From Pedobacter ghigonis (GTDB lineage Bacteria > Bacteroidota > Bacteroidia > Sphingobacteriales > Sphingobacteriaceae), in contig NZ_CAESCM010000011.1 of NCBI RefSeq assembly GCF_903166585.1, forward strand, positions 80,204 through 144,203: a DNA stretch of 64,000 nt, given 5' to 3'. The notes below the pieces were generated by a model, which did not search any database, was not told where the DNA came from, and saw only the letters and a list, made by a program, of their open reading frames with translations. A program made the translations under genes and the position numbers. Positions 49,533 through 58,182 of this stretch are shown here, piece by piece. Every line of letters starts with the position of its first letter. Positions within the stretch are counted from its first letter, which is position 1.

Positions 49533-49767
49533 TTGAATATTATTTTTAGTTATTTGTGTGAAAGCATCAAGAACATTTTTGCAATTTGCTGGCAACAACG
49601 CTTATGACATTTCCTATTAGTCTTTCTACCTCTATTTTAGAGGACGCAAATATCTTAATTTTATTTTTGATTTACAAGCCTAATGCAAGAATTTTAAATC
49701 ATAAGGCTTTTCACAACGCATTCTAACCTAAAAACCTTTGAAATAAAGTCAAACAGCAGCTTTTAAC

Positions 49768-50052
49768 CTAATCTTTTTTCTGACTATATTTTTTCCAGGT
49801 TTCTATTTTGGCCTTTTGTCTGGCGATATAGGCATCAGCAATTACCTCAGCCGAGCTTGAACCTTCAACCGTTTCGAGCAATTCCTTTAATTTATACTGA
49901 TCTACATCTGCCTTATATAAAATCTGAATCAATTTCGGAAAATCATTATCAATCAGATAGGCAAACGCATCGACCATCACCTCCCGAAGTTGATTTTCGG
50001 AAAGGTTTTCGGACACATCGAAATCTTTACTGATGATACTAATTAACGACAT
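49768..50052 (-). CDS. Conserved hypothetical small helical protein
   Basis: A 94-residue mostly alpha-helical, charged protein (LSENQLREVMVDAFAYLIDN, then DQYKLKELLETVEGSSSAE) with a Lys-rich end (KKYSQKKD). It has no signal or TM. I do not recognise a named family. Codon use matches neighbours, and it stands alone between rpmE2 and the methylmalonyl-CoA epimerase gene. Confidence 0.7.
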   Translation of the reverse strand: MSLISIISKDFDVSENLSENQLREVMVDAFAYLIDNDFPKLIQILYKADVDQYKLKELLETVEGSSSAEVIADAYIARQKAKIETWKKYSQKKD

Positions 50053-50138
50053 CGAATAGAATTTTTAAGATTATTACGGCAAAGTTTTCATTAAGCGAAA
50101 AACAATAGCACAAAGTTAATAATGTTTAGATTAGCTCC

Positions 50139-50206
50139 CTCATCCATTTCACATCTTCCATCATCCATCTTACATTTTCCATCTCCCATCATCCCTCTTC
50201 CATCTT
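50139..50206. repeat. Pyrimidine-rich CATCTTCCAT-type word repeat
   Basis: CATCCATTTCACAT, CTTCCATCATCCAT, CTTACATTTTCCAT and CTCCCATCATCC follow one another over ~68 nt, all C/T-rich on the plus strand. It is a degenerate short tandem repeat just after the epimerase gene (minus strand). Strand asymmetry is marked. Confidence 0.6.
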
Positions 50207-50614
50207 TCACACCCATTTTATCTCCTGGCAAAGCTCTATTAAAACGCCGTTTGTTTGTTTAGGATGAACAAAACACACCATTTTATTATCGGCACCTTTT
50301 TTTGGTGCTTCGTTTAACAACACAAAACCACTGGCCTTTAAGCGTTCCATTTCGGTCAGAATATCATCAACGGCAAATGCAATATGATGAATCCCCTCCC
50401 CCTTTTTCTCTAGGAAGCGGGCAATTGCACTTTCTTCTGAAGTAGCTTCGAGCAACTCAACCTTGTTATCACCGGCTTTAAAAAACGCTGTATTTACCTG
50501 TTCTGAGGCTACGGTTTCGGTTTTGTAGCACGAAGTATTGAGCAAAAGCTCGTAAAGTGGAACCGACTTATTTAAACTGTTTACGGCAATTCCGATATGT
50601 TCTATCTTATTCAT
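50207..50614 (-). CDS. mce: Methylmalonyl-CoA epimerase
   Basis: A 135-residue VOC-fold enzyme that converts (S)- to (R)-methylmalonyl-CoA in propionate metabolism. It begins MNKIEHIGIAVNSLNKSVPL, with the metal-binding His, then GEGIHHIAFAVDDILTEMERL and PKKGADNKMVCFVHPKQTNGVLIELCQ, which holds the terminal Glu ligand. I chose ATG 50614, since the longer frame (to 50716) overlaps the divergent iscS promoter. The paired mutase genes are outside the window. Confidence 0.93.
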   Translation of the reverse strand: MNKIEHIGIAVNSLNKSVPLYELLLNTSCYKTETVASEQVNTAFFKAGDNKVELLEATSEESAIARFLEKKGEGIHHIAFAVDDILTEMERLKASGFVLLNEAPKKGADNKMVCFVHPKQTNGVLIELCQEIKWV

Positions 50615-50682
50615 CGATTTAAAAGGTTGGTTAAATGTAAAAATGCATGTTTTCTCTATAACCTCATAGCTATTATTTATAA

Positions 50683-50710
50683 TTGTTAGGAAACTTTTTT
50701 CGTATCTTTG
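50683..50710 (+). promoter_or_regulatory. Promoter of the isc genes
   Basis: TTG (50683-50685), a 17-nt spacer and TATCTTTG (50703-50710) fit the consensus and give a leader of about 18 nt before the iscS ATG. No IscR-like site was recognised. Confidence 0.7.
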
Positions 50711-50733
50711 TATCAATAATCAACAGAATAAAG

Positions 50734-51945
50734 ATGAAACAGCCGATATATTTAGATAATAATGCTACAACACCGTTAGATCCGAGAGTGTTGGAAGCAA
50801 TGCTACCTTACTTTACTGAGAAATTTGGGAATGCCGCAAGCCGTAATCACGCGTTTGGCTGGGTGGCTGAAGAGGGTGTAGATTATGCTCGTGAACAAGT
50901 AGCCAAATTAATCGGCTGTACTGAGAAAGAAATTATTTTTACATCAGGTGCTACCGAGGCCGATAACCTGGCCATTAAAGGTGTGTTTGAAATGTATAAA
51001 GAAAAAGGTAATCACATTATCACTGCGGTTACTGAGCATAAAGCAGTTTTAGATACCTGCAAACACTTAGAGAAAAGTGGTGCACGTGTTACCTATTTAA
51101 GTGTTAAAGAAGACGGTTTAATTGATTTAGCTGAATTAGAAGCTGCCATGACACCAGAAACAATTTTAGTTTCTATCATGTATGGTAATAACGAAATCGG
51201 TGTAGTTCAACCGGTTAAAGAAATTTCGGCGATTGCACACAAACACGGTGCTTTATTTATGACTGATGCTACGCAGGCAGTTGGTAAAATTCCGGTTGAT
51301 GTAAATGCTGATGGCATTGATTTAATGGCTTTCTCGGCACACAAAATGTACGGACCGAAAGGTGTTGGTGCACTTTATGTACGTCGTAAAGGTCCAAGAG
51401 TTAAAGTTACTGCCCAAATGGATGGTGGCGGTCACGAACGCGGTATGCGTTCAGGTACTTTAAACGTTCCGGGTATTGTAGGTTTAGGTAAAGCCTGCGA
51501 ACTTTGCCGTTTAGAAATGGAAAGCGAGGCTATTCGTTTATCAGCTTTACGTGATAAGTTAGAATCGACTTTAAACAAAATGGAAGAAAGTTATGTTAAT
51601 GGTAATACAAAACACCGTTTACCACACGTAGCCAACATTTCATTTAAATATGTTGAAGGTGAAGGTTTAATGATGGCCATGAGTGATTTAGCAGTTTCTT
51701 CGGGATCGGCTTGTACCTCTGCCTCTTTAGAACCATCATACGTTTTAAAAAGCTTAGGCTTATCTGATGACCTGGCACACTCTTCTATCCGTTTCGGTTT
51801 AGGAAGATTTACCACAGAAGCAGAGATCGACCAGGCTATTGCCGTTACCGAAAAAGCAGTTAACCACTTAAGAGAACTTTCTCCACTTTGGGAAATGTTT
51901 AAAGAAGGTGTTGACCTAAGCAAAATTGAGTGGGCAGAACACTAA
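50734..51945 (+). CDS. iscS: Cysteine desulfurase
   Basis: A 403-residue PLP enzyme that takes sulfur from cysteine for Fe-S clusters. Visible features are [20 protein letters not shown], the PLP-binding Lys in [12 protein letters not shown], the persulfide Cys in [13 protein letters not shown] and the TEHKAVLD segment. The group I IscS type is supported by length and the long Cys loop. I chose ATG 50734 (MKQPIYLD); a TTG start at 50683 would sit in the promoter. It heads iscS-iscU-iscA. Confidence 0.96.
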   Translation: MKQPIYLDNNATTPLDPRVLEAMLPYFTEKFGNAASRNHAFGWVAEEGVDYAREQVAKLIGCTEKEIIFTSGATEADNLAIKGVFEMYKEKGNHIITAVTEHKAVLDTCKHLEKSGARVTYLSVKEDGLIDLAELEAAMTPETILVSIMYGNNEIGVVQPVKEISAIAHKHGALFMTDATQAVGKIPVDVNADGIDLMAFSAHKMYGPKGVGALYVRRKGPRVKVTAQMDGGGHERGMRSGTLNVPGIVGLGKACELCRLEMESEAIRLSALRDKLESTLNKMEESYVNGNTKHRLPHVANISFKYVEGEGLMMAMSDLAVSSGSACTSASLEPSYVLKSLGLSDDLAHSSIRFGLGRFTTEAEIDQAIAVTEKAVNHLRELSPLWEMFKEGVDLSKIEWAEH

Positions 51946-52060
51946 GAAGCTAAAAGACTAAAGAGCGCTAAGCTTAAAGCAAATTAATGCTTTAGACTTA
52001 AAGCTTTAAGCAAAAAATAATAAGAACTACTCTTCCTTTGGAAGAATTAAAAATAAAGAC

Positions 52061-52474
52061 ATGGCATATTCAGAAAAAGTAATTGATCATTACAACAACC
52101 CGCGTAATGTAGGTACTTTAAATAAAGAAAGTAAATTTGTAGGCACTGGGTTAGTTGGTGCACCAGAGTGTGGCGACGTAATGCGTTTACAAATAGAAGT
52201 TGGTGAAGATAACGTAATTACCGATGCTAAATTTAAAACATTTGGTTGCGGTTCGGCTATTGCTTCTTCATCTTTAGCAACCGAATGGTTAAAAGGTAAA
52301 ACAATTGACGAGGCGTTAGCTATCGATAACATGGATATCGTGGAAGAACTGGCTTTACCTCCGGTAAAAATCCACTGTTCTGTTTTGGCAGAAGATGCAA
52401 TTAAATCGGCTATTAACGATTACCGCGTTAAAAATGGTTTAGAGGCAATTGTTTTAGAAAAATCGCACCACTAA
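52061..52474 (+). CDS. iscU: Iron-sulfur cluster scaffold protein IscU
   Basis: A 137-residue Fe-S scaffold. It begins MAYSEKVIDHYNNPRNVGT, has the three cluster-ligand cysteines in PECGDVMR, FGCGSAIASSS and IHCSVLAEDA, and carries the LPPVK motif (here ALPPVKIHC) that in other species binds HscA. It follows iscS by 115 nt, a gap made of short AAGC/TTAAAG words. The HscA/HscB chaperones are not in this cluster, although the LPPVK motif suggests they exist elsewhere. Confidence 0.97.
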   Translation: MAYSEKVIDHYNNPRNVGTLNKESKFVGTGLVGAPECGDVMRLQIEVGEDNVITDAKFKTFGCGSAIASSSLATEWLKGKTIDEALAIDNMDIVEELALPPVKIHCSVLAEDAIKSAINDYRVKNGLEAIVLEKSHH

Positions 52475-52568
52475 TATCAGTAGCAAGTATTCATAGAATC
52501 AAGTTTCGAGAATTAATTCCGGCTTGATAGATGTATTGATACTTGATGCAAAACAACTTGATACTATT

Positions 52569-52895
52569 ATGATCACAATAACCGATAAAGCAAAAGACAA
52601 AATTGATCACCTGATGCAGGATTCTGCAATGGGTTCTGATTACTTTTTACGCGTTTCTGTAAAAGGCGGTGGTTGTTCTGGTTTATCATATAATTTAGAT
52701 TTCGATAACGAGGAACAAAAAGGCGATCAGTTTTTTGAAGATAAAGGAATTAAGATTGCATTAGATATGAAATCGTTCCTTTACCTGGCCGGAACTGAGC
52801 TGGATTTTACGGATGGTTTAAACGGAAAAGGTTTCAACTTTGTAAATCCGAATGCGAGCCGTACTTGCGGCTGTGGCGAGAGTTTCTCTGTTTAA
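52569..52895 (+). CDS. iscA: HesB/IscA-family iron-sulfur assembly protein
   Basis: A 108-residue A-type carrier. It has ITDKAKDKIDHLMQD, the first Cys in GGCSGLSYNL and the C-terminal C-x-C in TCGCGESF, which bind iron or a cluster. I chose ATG 52569 (MITITDKAK); the longer frame from 52524 has an unrelated N-terminus. It is the last gene of the isc cluster, closed by the terminator at 52915-52944. Naming as IscA rather than SufA or ErpA rests on location. Confidence 0.92.
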   Translation: MITITDKAKDKIDHLMQDSAMGSDYFLRVSVKGGGCSGLSYNLDFDNEEQKGDQFFEDKGIKIALDMKSFLYLAGTELDFTDGLNGKGFNFVNPNASRTCGCGESFSV

Positions 52896-52914
52896 GCAAA
52901 TTAAAATATTTAAT

Positions 52915-52944
52915 AAAAAGGTTTCATGCTTATGAAACCTTTTT
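52915..52944 (+). terminator. Terminator of the isc genes
   Basis: AAAAAGGTTTCAT pairs perfectly with ATGAAACCTTTTT around GCTT, 20 nt after the iscA stop. Confidence 0.95.
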
Positions 52945-52959
52945 GCGTTTAGCAGTTTT

Positions 52960-53250
52960 TTTTAGACAATTATCATTTGTTTCCCGCAGATTCGCTGATT
53001 TTCATGCCAACATTCAGTCTTTCATAACTATTCTAGTAAAATCCTTTTTAATCTGCGTTACTTTTCTGTTTAATCTGTGTGGAAAGAATAAATCAGTTTT
53101 TGGGCAATTACCATTTACTTCCCGCAGATTTCGCTGATTTAAATCCGCAGATTCTTATTTCAACATTTTAGATTTCGATAAGTATTCAAGTAAAAAATCC
53201 ATTTTAATCCGCGTTACTTTTCTGTTTAATCTGTGTGGAAACAATAAGTA
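52960..53250. repeat. Two tandem copies of a CCGCAGATT repeat unit
   Basis: Each copy begins with a TTxxxxAATTAYCATTTRYTTCCCGCAGATT-like stretch, continues with CGCTGATTT, and ends with GCGTTACTTTTCTG then TTTAATCTGTGTGGAAA. The second copy has an extra AATCCGCAGATT. CCGCAGATT and AATCTGCG words alternate, so the unit is both a direct repeat and a partial palindrome. Confidence 0.75.
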
Positions 53251-53356
53251 AATAATCTAATTCGCAAGCGAAACCTGTCTGGCAACATATCAATTTGTAT
53301 TTTTAAACCAAAAAGCGTTATAATTGTTAAAATAACGAACACACCAAATTACGAGC

Positions 53357-55273
53357 ATGCCATTAATTAACGAATTTTCAACCGTTCCTACTCTATTAAG
53401 GAATGTTGTAAAAAATATACATAAACCCGAAGAAACTTTCTTAATCCACAAACAAAGTAATGAGTGGCTGGAAGTGTCTTACGAAGATACCCTTAAAAGA
53501 GCCGATGCCATTTCTGCATTCTTTTTAGAAAAGGGAATCAAGAAAGGAGACCGCCTGGGTTTAATGATCGAAAACTCTCCCGAATATGTGTATTACGATC
53601 AGGGCATACAGCAAATTGGTGTAATTAATGTTTCTATTTACCCTACCCTTTCCGAGCAGGAAGTAGCCTATATCATTAACGATTCGGGCATCAAAGCCAT
53701 TTTGGTAGGCAATAACTTTCTGTATCGTAAAATATTAAAGGTAGCTGCCAATTGTAAGGAATTGAAATACATCATTCCCGCTTTTAAAGATTTCGAAAAA
53801 GTGACTATTCCGGCAGATGTAAATGTTGAAGTTATTGCTTTCTCTGATATTTTAGCCCTTAAACACCAGATTACAGCAGCTGAGCGAGCTGAAATAGATC
53901 AATGCAGAAATTTGGTTGTGCCTCAGGATGTTTCTTCGCTAATTTATACTTCAGGAACTACAGGTACACCAAAAGGTGTAATGCTTACCCATTATAATTT
54001 TGTTAAAAACGTAGAGGTTTGTTTGCAACAGATCCCGGTAATCGATCAAACTGAAACTTTCCTCTCATTTTTACCATTATCCCACGTATTTGAACGTACT
54101 GCAACCTACCATGTGTGTTGCGCGCAAGGTTGTAAAATCGCTTTTGCGCAAAGTCTGGAATTACTGGCCAAAAATATGGGAGAAGTTCGTCCGACGGTAA
54201 TGAGCTGCGTACCACGTTTACTGGAACGCATTCACGATAAAGCCATTAAATCGGGTACTGCAGGCGGTGGTACAAAAGCCAAAATATTTACCTGGGCACT
54301 GGAAACCGGCAATAAATACCGTGTAGCCAAAGAAGCTGGCAAAAACCCAGGCTTGATTCTGTCTGCCAAAAAGGGAATTGCCGAAAAACTGGTTTTCAGT
54401 AAGATTAAAGAAAAAACAGGTGGTCGTTTAAAATTTATGATTTCGGGTGGAGCAGCTTTACCTAAAAATGTGGGTGAGTTTTTTGGCGACCTGGGCATTA
54501 AAATACTGGAGGGTTTTGGCTTAACTGAAACCTCACCGGTAATGTCGGTTACGGAATACCACAGGCAGGTTTATGGTACTGTGGGTCGCATAATCCCAGG
54601 CATTGAAGTAGCCATTCAGGATGTGGAAAGCAAAGAAATGATCAGCATTCAAACCCACAATATTTTTAATGAGGAATTTGAATGTGCCGAAGGAGAAGTA
54701 ATTGTGCGTGGCCATTGTGTAATGAAAGGTTATTTTAACAAACCCGCTGAAACCGCCGAAGCGATAGATAAAGACATGTGGTTCCACACCGGCGATATTG
54801 GCCGTTTTTATAAAGGTAACCTGCAAATTACAGATCGTTTGAAAAACATGATCGTAAATGCTTACGGAAAAAATGTTTACCCTACCCCGGTAGAAAATAT
54901 TTACCTGAAAAGCCCTAAAATTGACCAGTTGTTTTTAATTGGCGATAAACGCGAATTTATCACAGCCATTATTATCCCGAACAGGGAAACTTTAGAAGAA
55001 ACCTTTAAGCTACAGCCCTCATTTTTCGAAGATGGCGATCCTTTTATCCGCAATCAGGAAATTATTGACTGGATGGAGCAGGATATCAAAAAAATATCGA
55101 ACGAACTGGCCAAATTTGAACGCATTAAAAACTTTAAAATTAAACGTAATCCTTTCAATATAGACGAAGGAGAAATTACGCCCACCATGAAAGTTAAGCG
55201 CCGTATAGTAGAAAAGAAATATGCAGAGGCCATTAATCAAATGTACGAAGAAGGCATAGAGGCAGAATCTTAG
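53357..55273 (+). CDS. Long-chain fatty-acid-CoA ligase (AMP-forming)
   Basis: A 638-residue acyl-adenylating enzyme. Motifs: P-loop YTSGTTGTPKGVMLTH (about 200-215), LEGFGLTETSPVMS (adenine binding), WFHTGDIGRF with the ATP-binding Asp, and DRLKNMIVNAYGKNVYP, which carries the hinge. The N-terminal 50 residues and the C-terminal domain with VKRRIVEKKYAEAI are normal for the ~600-residue LC-FACS subgroup. It activates fatty acids for beta-oxidation or lipid synthesis. A soluble or peripheral membrane location is likely. No fad regulator is near. Confidence 0.93.
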   Translation: MPLINEFSTVPTLLRNVVKNIHKPEETFLIHKQSNEWLEVSYEDTLKRADAISAFFLEKGIKKGDRLGLMIENSPEYVYYDQGIQQIGVINVSIYPTLSEQEVAYIINDSGIKAILVGNNFLYRKILKVAANCKELKYIIPAFKDFEKVTIPADVNVEVIAFSDILALKHQITAAERAEIDQCRNLVVPQDVSSLIYTSGTTGTPKGVMLTHYNFVKNVEVCLQQIPVIDQTETFLSFLPLSHVFERTATYHVCCAQGCKIAFAQSLELLAKNMGEVRPTVMSCVPRLLERIHDKAIKSGTAGGGTKAKIFTWALETGNKYRVAKEAGKNPGLILSAKKGIAEKLVFSKIKEKTGGRLKFMISGGAALPKNVGEFFGDLGIKILEGFGLTETSPVMSVTEYHRQVYGTVGRIIPGIEVAIQDVESKEMISIQTHNIFNEEFECAEGEVIVRGHCVMKGYFNKPAETAEAIDKDMWFHTGDIGRFYKGNLQITDRLKNMIVNAYGKNVYPTPVENIYLKSPKIDQLFLIGDKREFITAIIIPNRETLEETFKLQPSFFEDGDPFIRNQEIIDWMEQDIKKISNELAKFERIKNFKIKRNPFNIDEGEITPTMKVKRRIVEKKYAEAINQMYEEGIEAES

Positions 55274-55294
55274 CTAAAACCAGATTGTTTTCCA

Positions 55295-55359
55295 CGTCAT
55301 TATCAATTAAAAAAATCAATTTCTATTGCTTTAAGATTGCTTCGTTCCTCGCAATGACG
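55295..55359. repeat. GTCAT/ATGAC inverted-repeat element 6 (short)
   Basis: Ends CGTCATT (55295-55301) and AATGACG (55353-55359). The right 26 nt are the exact reverse complement of the left arm of element 2 (from 2545). It is only 65 nt long and looks like a deletion derivative. It lies just before the lysS promoter. Confidence 0.75.
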
Positions 55360-55370
55360 AAGTAATTCAT

Positions 55371-55378
55371 TACTTTTG
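55371..55378 (+). promoter_or_regulatory. -7 box of lysS
   Basis: TACTTTTG matches TAnnTTTG and ends 15 nt before the lysS ATG at 55394. No clear -33 TTG. Confidence 0.6.
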
Positions 55379-55393
55379 CAAAAAATACCCGAA

Positions 55394-57103
55394 ATGAGTA
55401 TAGGATTATCAGAACAAGAGCAATTACGACGTGAGTCGTTAAAACAATTACGCCAGTTAGGCATAGAACCTTATCCAGCAGAAGCTTACGAAATTAACGT
55501 AACAGCAGCCGATATTTTAGCTAACTACGAAAAGGATAAAACAGCCTATAAGACCGTTAGCCTTGCAGGCCGTATCATGAGCCGCAACATTATGGGTGCT
55601 GCTTCTTTCGCCGAATTGCAGGATTCGACTGGACGTATACAAGTATATTTAAAGAGAGATGAGCTTTGCCCTGGCGACGATAAGACTACCTACAACACGG
55701 TATTTAAAAAATTGTTGGATATTGGCGATTTTATCGGCGTTAAAGGTTATGTTTTCACCACACAAACCGGCGAAATATCTATCCATGTAACTGAATTTAA
55801 AGTTTTAGCTAAATCTTTACGCCCCCTTCCTATCGTAAAACGCGATGACGAAGGAAATGTGTACGACGGTTTCACCAATCCGGAGTTGCGTTACCGTATG
55901 CGTTATGTAGATTTAACGGTAAATCCTGATTACAAACAAATTTTCATTAAACGCAGCAAGGTAATCAATACCATGCGTAATTATTTCGATAACCAGGGCT
56001 GGATGGAAGTAGAAACCCCAATCCTGCAGCCTATTCATGGTGGTGCAGCGGCACGCCCGTTTGCAACACACCACAATACTTTAGATATGCCGCTTTATTT
56101 GCGTATTGCAAATGAGCTTTATCTAAAAAGATTAATCGTTGCCGGTTTTGACGGTGTTTATGAGTTTGGTAAAATGTTCCGTAACGAAGGAATGGACCGT
56201 ACGCATAATCCGGAATATACCTCAATGGAAATTTATGTAGCTTATAAAGATTATATCTGGATGATGGCTATGGTGGAAGAATGTTTAGAAAAAGTAGCTA
56301 TTGCAACCAACGGTTCGGCAGTGGTTAAAGTTGGCGAAAACGAAATCAATTTCGAAGGACCATACGAAAAACTGACCATGTACGAATCAATCCAAAAATA
56401 TACCGGGATTGATGTTTCGAAAATGACTGAAGAGGAACTTTTGCAAACCTGTGCGTCATTAGGCATCGAAACCGATACCACCATGGGTCGTGGCAAATTG
56501 GTAGATGAAATTTTCAGTGATAAGGTAGAAGCCAATTTAATCCAGCCTACATTTATTACGGATTACCCGATCGAAATGACACCGTTGGCTAAAAAACACC
56601 GAAGTGCAGAAGGATTGGTTGAGCGTTTTGAAATATTTGTGAATGGTAAAGAAATCGGAAATGCTTATTCAGAATTAAACGATCCGATTGATCAGAAAGA
56701 GCGTTTCGAAGATCAGTTGAAACTGGCCGATCGTGGTGATGCAGAAGCTATGGCTATGGATGATGATTTTGTACGTGCTTTAGAATATGGCATGCCGCCT
56801 ACCTCAGGTTTAGGCTTCGGTATCGATCGTATAGTTATGTTAATGACCAACCAAAGCACCATTCAGGAAGTTCTTTTCTTCCCGCAAATGCGCCCGGAGA
56901 AAAAGAAAATAGAATTAACTGCAGAAGAAACAGAATTGTATGCATTGGTAAAAGAAGATGAACAACATCTTTTAACTGATGTGAAAGCAAAATTAACCGA
57001 CTGGAGCAATAAAAAATGGGATACCACTTTAAAAGCTTTAACAGGTAAAGGCATATTAAAAGTAGCCAAAACCGACGAAGGTTTATTCTTATCGCATAAA
57101 TAG
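55394..57103 (+). CDS. lysS: Lysyl-tRNA synthetase (class II)
   Basis: 569 residues, charging tRNA-Lys. An N-terminal OB-fold anticodon-binding domain (about 50-165: VSLAGRIMSRNIMGAASFAE) is followed by the class II core: motif 1 near PILQPIHGGAAARPF, motif 2 (FGKMFRNEGMDRTHNPEYT) and motif 3 (SGLGFGIDRIVMLMT). A C-terminal extension of ~70 residues (from about 500: ELTAEETELYALVKEDEQH) is absent from the ~505-residue E. coli enzyme. I chose ATG 55394; an upstream TTG 55376 overlaps the promoter box. Confidence 0.97.
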   Translation: MSIGLSEQEQLRRESLKQLRQLGIEPYPAEAYEINVTAADILANYEKDKTAYKTVSLAGRIMSRNIMGAASFAELQDSTGRIQVYLKRDELCPGDDKTTYNTVFKKLLDIGDFIGVKGYVFTTQTGEISIHVTEFKVLAKSLRPLPIVKRDDEGNVYDGFTNPELRYRMRYVDLTVNPDYKQIFIKRSKVINTMRNYFDNQGWMEVETPILQPIHGGAAARPFATHHNTLDMPLYLRIANELYLKRLIVAGFDGVYEFGKMFRNEGMDRTHNPEYTSMEIYVAYKDYIWMMAMVEECLEKVAIATNGSAVVKVGENEINFEGPYEKLTMYESIQKYTGIDVSKMTEEELLQTCASLGIETDTTMGRGKLVDEIFSDKVEANLIQPTFITDYPIEMTPLAKKHRSAEGLVERFEIFVNGKEIGNAYSELNDPIDQKERFEDQLKLADRGDAEAMAMDDDFVRALEYGMPPTSGLGFGIDRIVMLMTNQSTIQEVLFFPQMRPEKKKIELTAEETELYALVKEDEQHLLTDVKAKLTDWSNKKWDTTLKALTGKGILKVAKTDEGLFLSHK

Positions 57104-57167
57104 TTAATTTGTTAATCTGCCGGTAAAATACTGGCTTAGATTTTAACAAAAACATAACATAAACTTA

Positions 57168-57201
57168 AAAGGCTTGCTAACAATTGTTTAGCAAGCCTTT
57201 T
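57168..57201 (+). terminator. Terminator of lysS
   Basis: AAAGGCTTGCTAA pairs perfectly with TTAGCAAGCCTTTT around a short loop, about 65 nt after the lysS stop. Confidence 0.93.
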
Positions 57202-57238
57202 CTATATTTACAGCAATCGATAAATAAAAAAGATTGTT

Positions 57239-57451
57239 ATGAATACTTCAAGTTTAGAAATCAACGAAAGAGAATACTGCATCAAATTAAGCAAAGAAGC
57301 ATTTGATTTAACGCTGGTACGTCAATTAATTAAAAGAATCCAGGCCGAAGCCTTATTCTTCTCACGTGTTCAAGCCGAAGAAGACGATATCTTAAGCAAA
57401 AGAGCACAAAGAGAAGATTTTGAAGGTTTTGATTATTTGGGCGATAAATAA
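57239..57451 (+). CDS. Conserved hypothetical 70-residue protein
   Basis: A small soluble protein (MNTSSLEINEREYCIKLSKE, then FDLTLVRQLIKRIQAEALFF and AEEDDILSKRAQREDFEGFD). It looks like a beta-hairpin plus helix with a charged, acidic end. I do not recognise a family. A TATATTTA box about 30 nt upstream and the lysS terminator before it argue for independent expression. Codon use is like that of the neighbours, so a real gene is likely. Confidence 0.7.
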   Translation: MNTSSLEINEREYCIKLSKEAFDLTLVRQLIKRIQAEALFFSRVQAEEDDILSKRAQREDFEGFDYLGDK

Positions 57452-57507
57452 CCAGTTAACAGTCAACAATTTTCAGTTGGCAATTAACCGGTTATAACAG
57501 TTAACCA

Positions 57508-58062
57508 CTAATCAATCTCCAGATTCCCTTCTACCGAATCATCCATCGTTTTCCCTGTTATTACAGAAGCTGCCATTTTTAAGAAGGCAACAGCTGTACC
57601 ATGTTTGGTATCCCAATAATACCCTTCAGATGGAATTACTTTAATTAAGGTAATATTTGGGTCGTCTTTCCCTCCCTGAAACCAGGTTTTAATAAAAGGG
57701 CTCCACAATTCATCAATTTTGGCCTGATCGCGGGTGATTTCTGCAATACCGTATATGTTTACAAAACCCGAATGTGCGCTTGCCTGGAAAAGCAGATGTG
57801 TAAAAGGATCAGTTGCTATTTCATCATTTTTATGACTGTCTTTCATACTCATAAACCAGATATTTCCTTCATCATCTACTTGTTGAATAGCCATTGGCCT
57901 AACCGATAGCGGCACCCCTGTTTTGATATTGGTACAAAAGAAACAGCTCTCGGCCTTTTCTGCTAACTCACGTAATTTCGTAATTGCACCTTTGCCGCTT
58001 AAATCTTTAATATTTTCTTCTTCCTGAGTGTTATTAGTACTCCCTTCCTGTGATGTTGCCAT
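57508..58062 (-). CDS. Pyridoxamine 5'-phosphate oxidase-like (general stress 26) protein
   Basis: A 184-residue split-barrel flavin-binding protein. The body (about 30-165) has LRELAEKAESCFFCTNIKTG, RPMAIQQVDDEGNIWFMS and HLLFQASAHSGFVNIYGIAE, typical of the GS26/PNPOx-like family. WFQGGKDDPNITLIKV and EGYYWDT close the domain. I chose ATG 58062 over a frame running to 58350 that overlaps the divergent DUF1905 gene. The substrate is unknown; members bind FMN or F420-type cofactors. Confidence 0.88.
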   Translation of the reverse strand: MATSQEGSTNNTQEEENIKDLSGKGAITKLRELAEKAESCFFCTNIKTGVPLSVRPMAIQQVDDEGNIWFMSMKDSHKNDEIATDPFTHLLFQASAHSGFVNIYGIAEITRDQAKIDELWSPFIKTWFQGGKDDPNITLIKVIPSEGYYWDTKHGTAVAFLKMAASVITGKTMDDSVEGNLEID

Positions 58063-58182
58063 AATGTAGTTTTTATATATACTACAAGAAATAAACGGAT
58101 TTGGTTTTAACAAATAGAAGTATATCCCTGCTAATTTGCGCCATAAAACAGAAAGTACTAACTTTAATTTTGTTAAATAGCG

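Larger units (their letters stand above)
52896..53356. other. 461-nt intergenic region with a duplicated repeat
   Basis: After the isc terminator it holds two imperfect copies of a ~140-nt repeat (52960-53097 and 53098-53250), then AT-rich DNA with the promoter of the acyl-CoA synthetase gene. No ORF is convincing. Confidence 0.6.

Noticed and set aside
52960-53250. CRISPR array reading of the duplicated repeat
   Set aside because: Only two copies, ~140 nt each and imperfect, with no regular short repeats/spacers and no cas genes.
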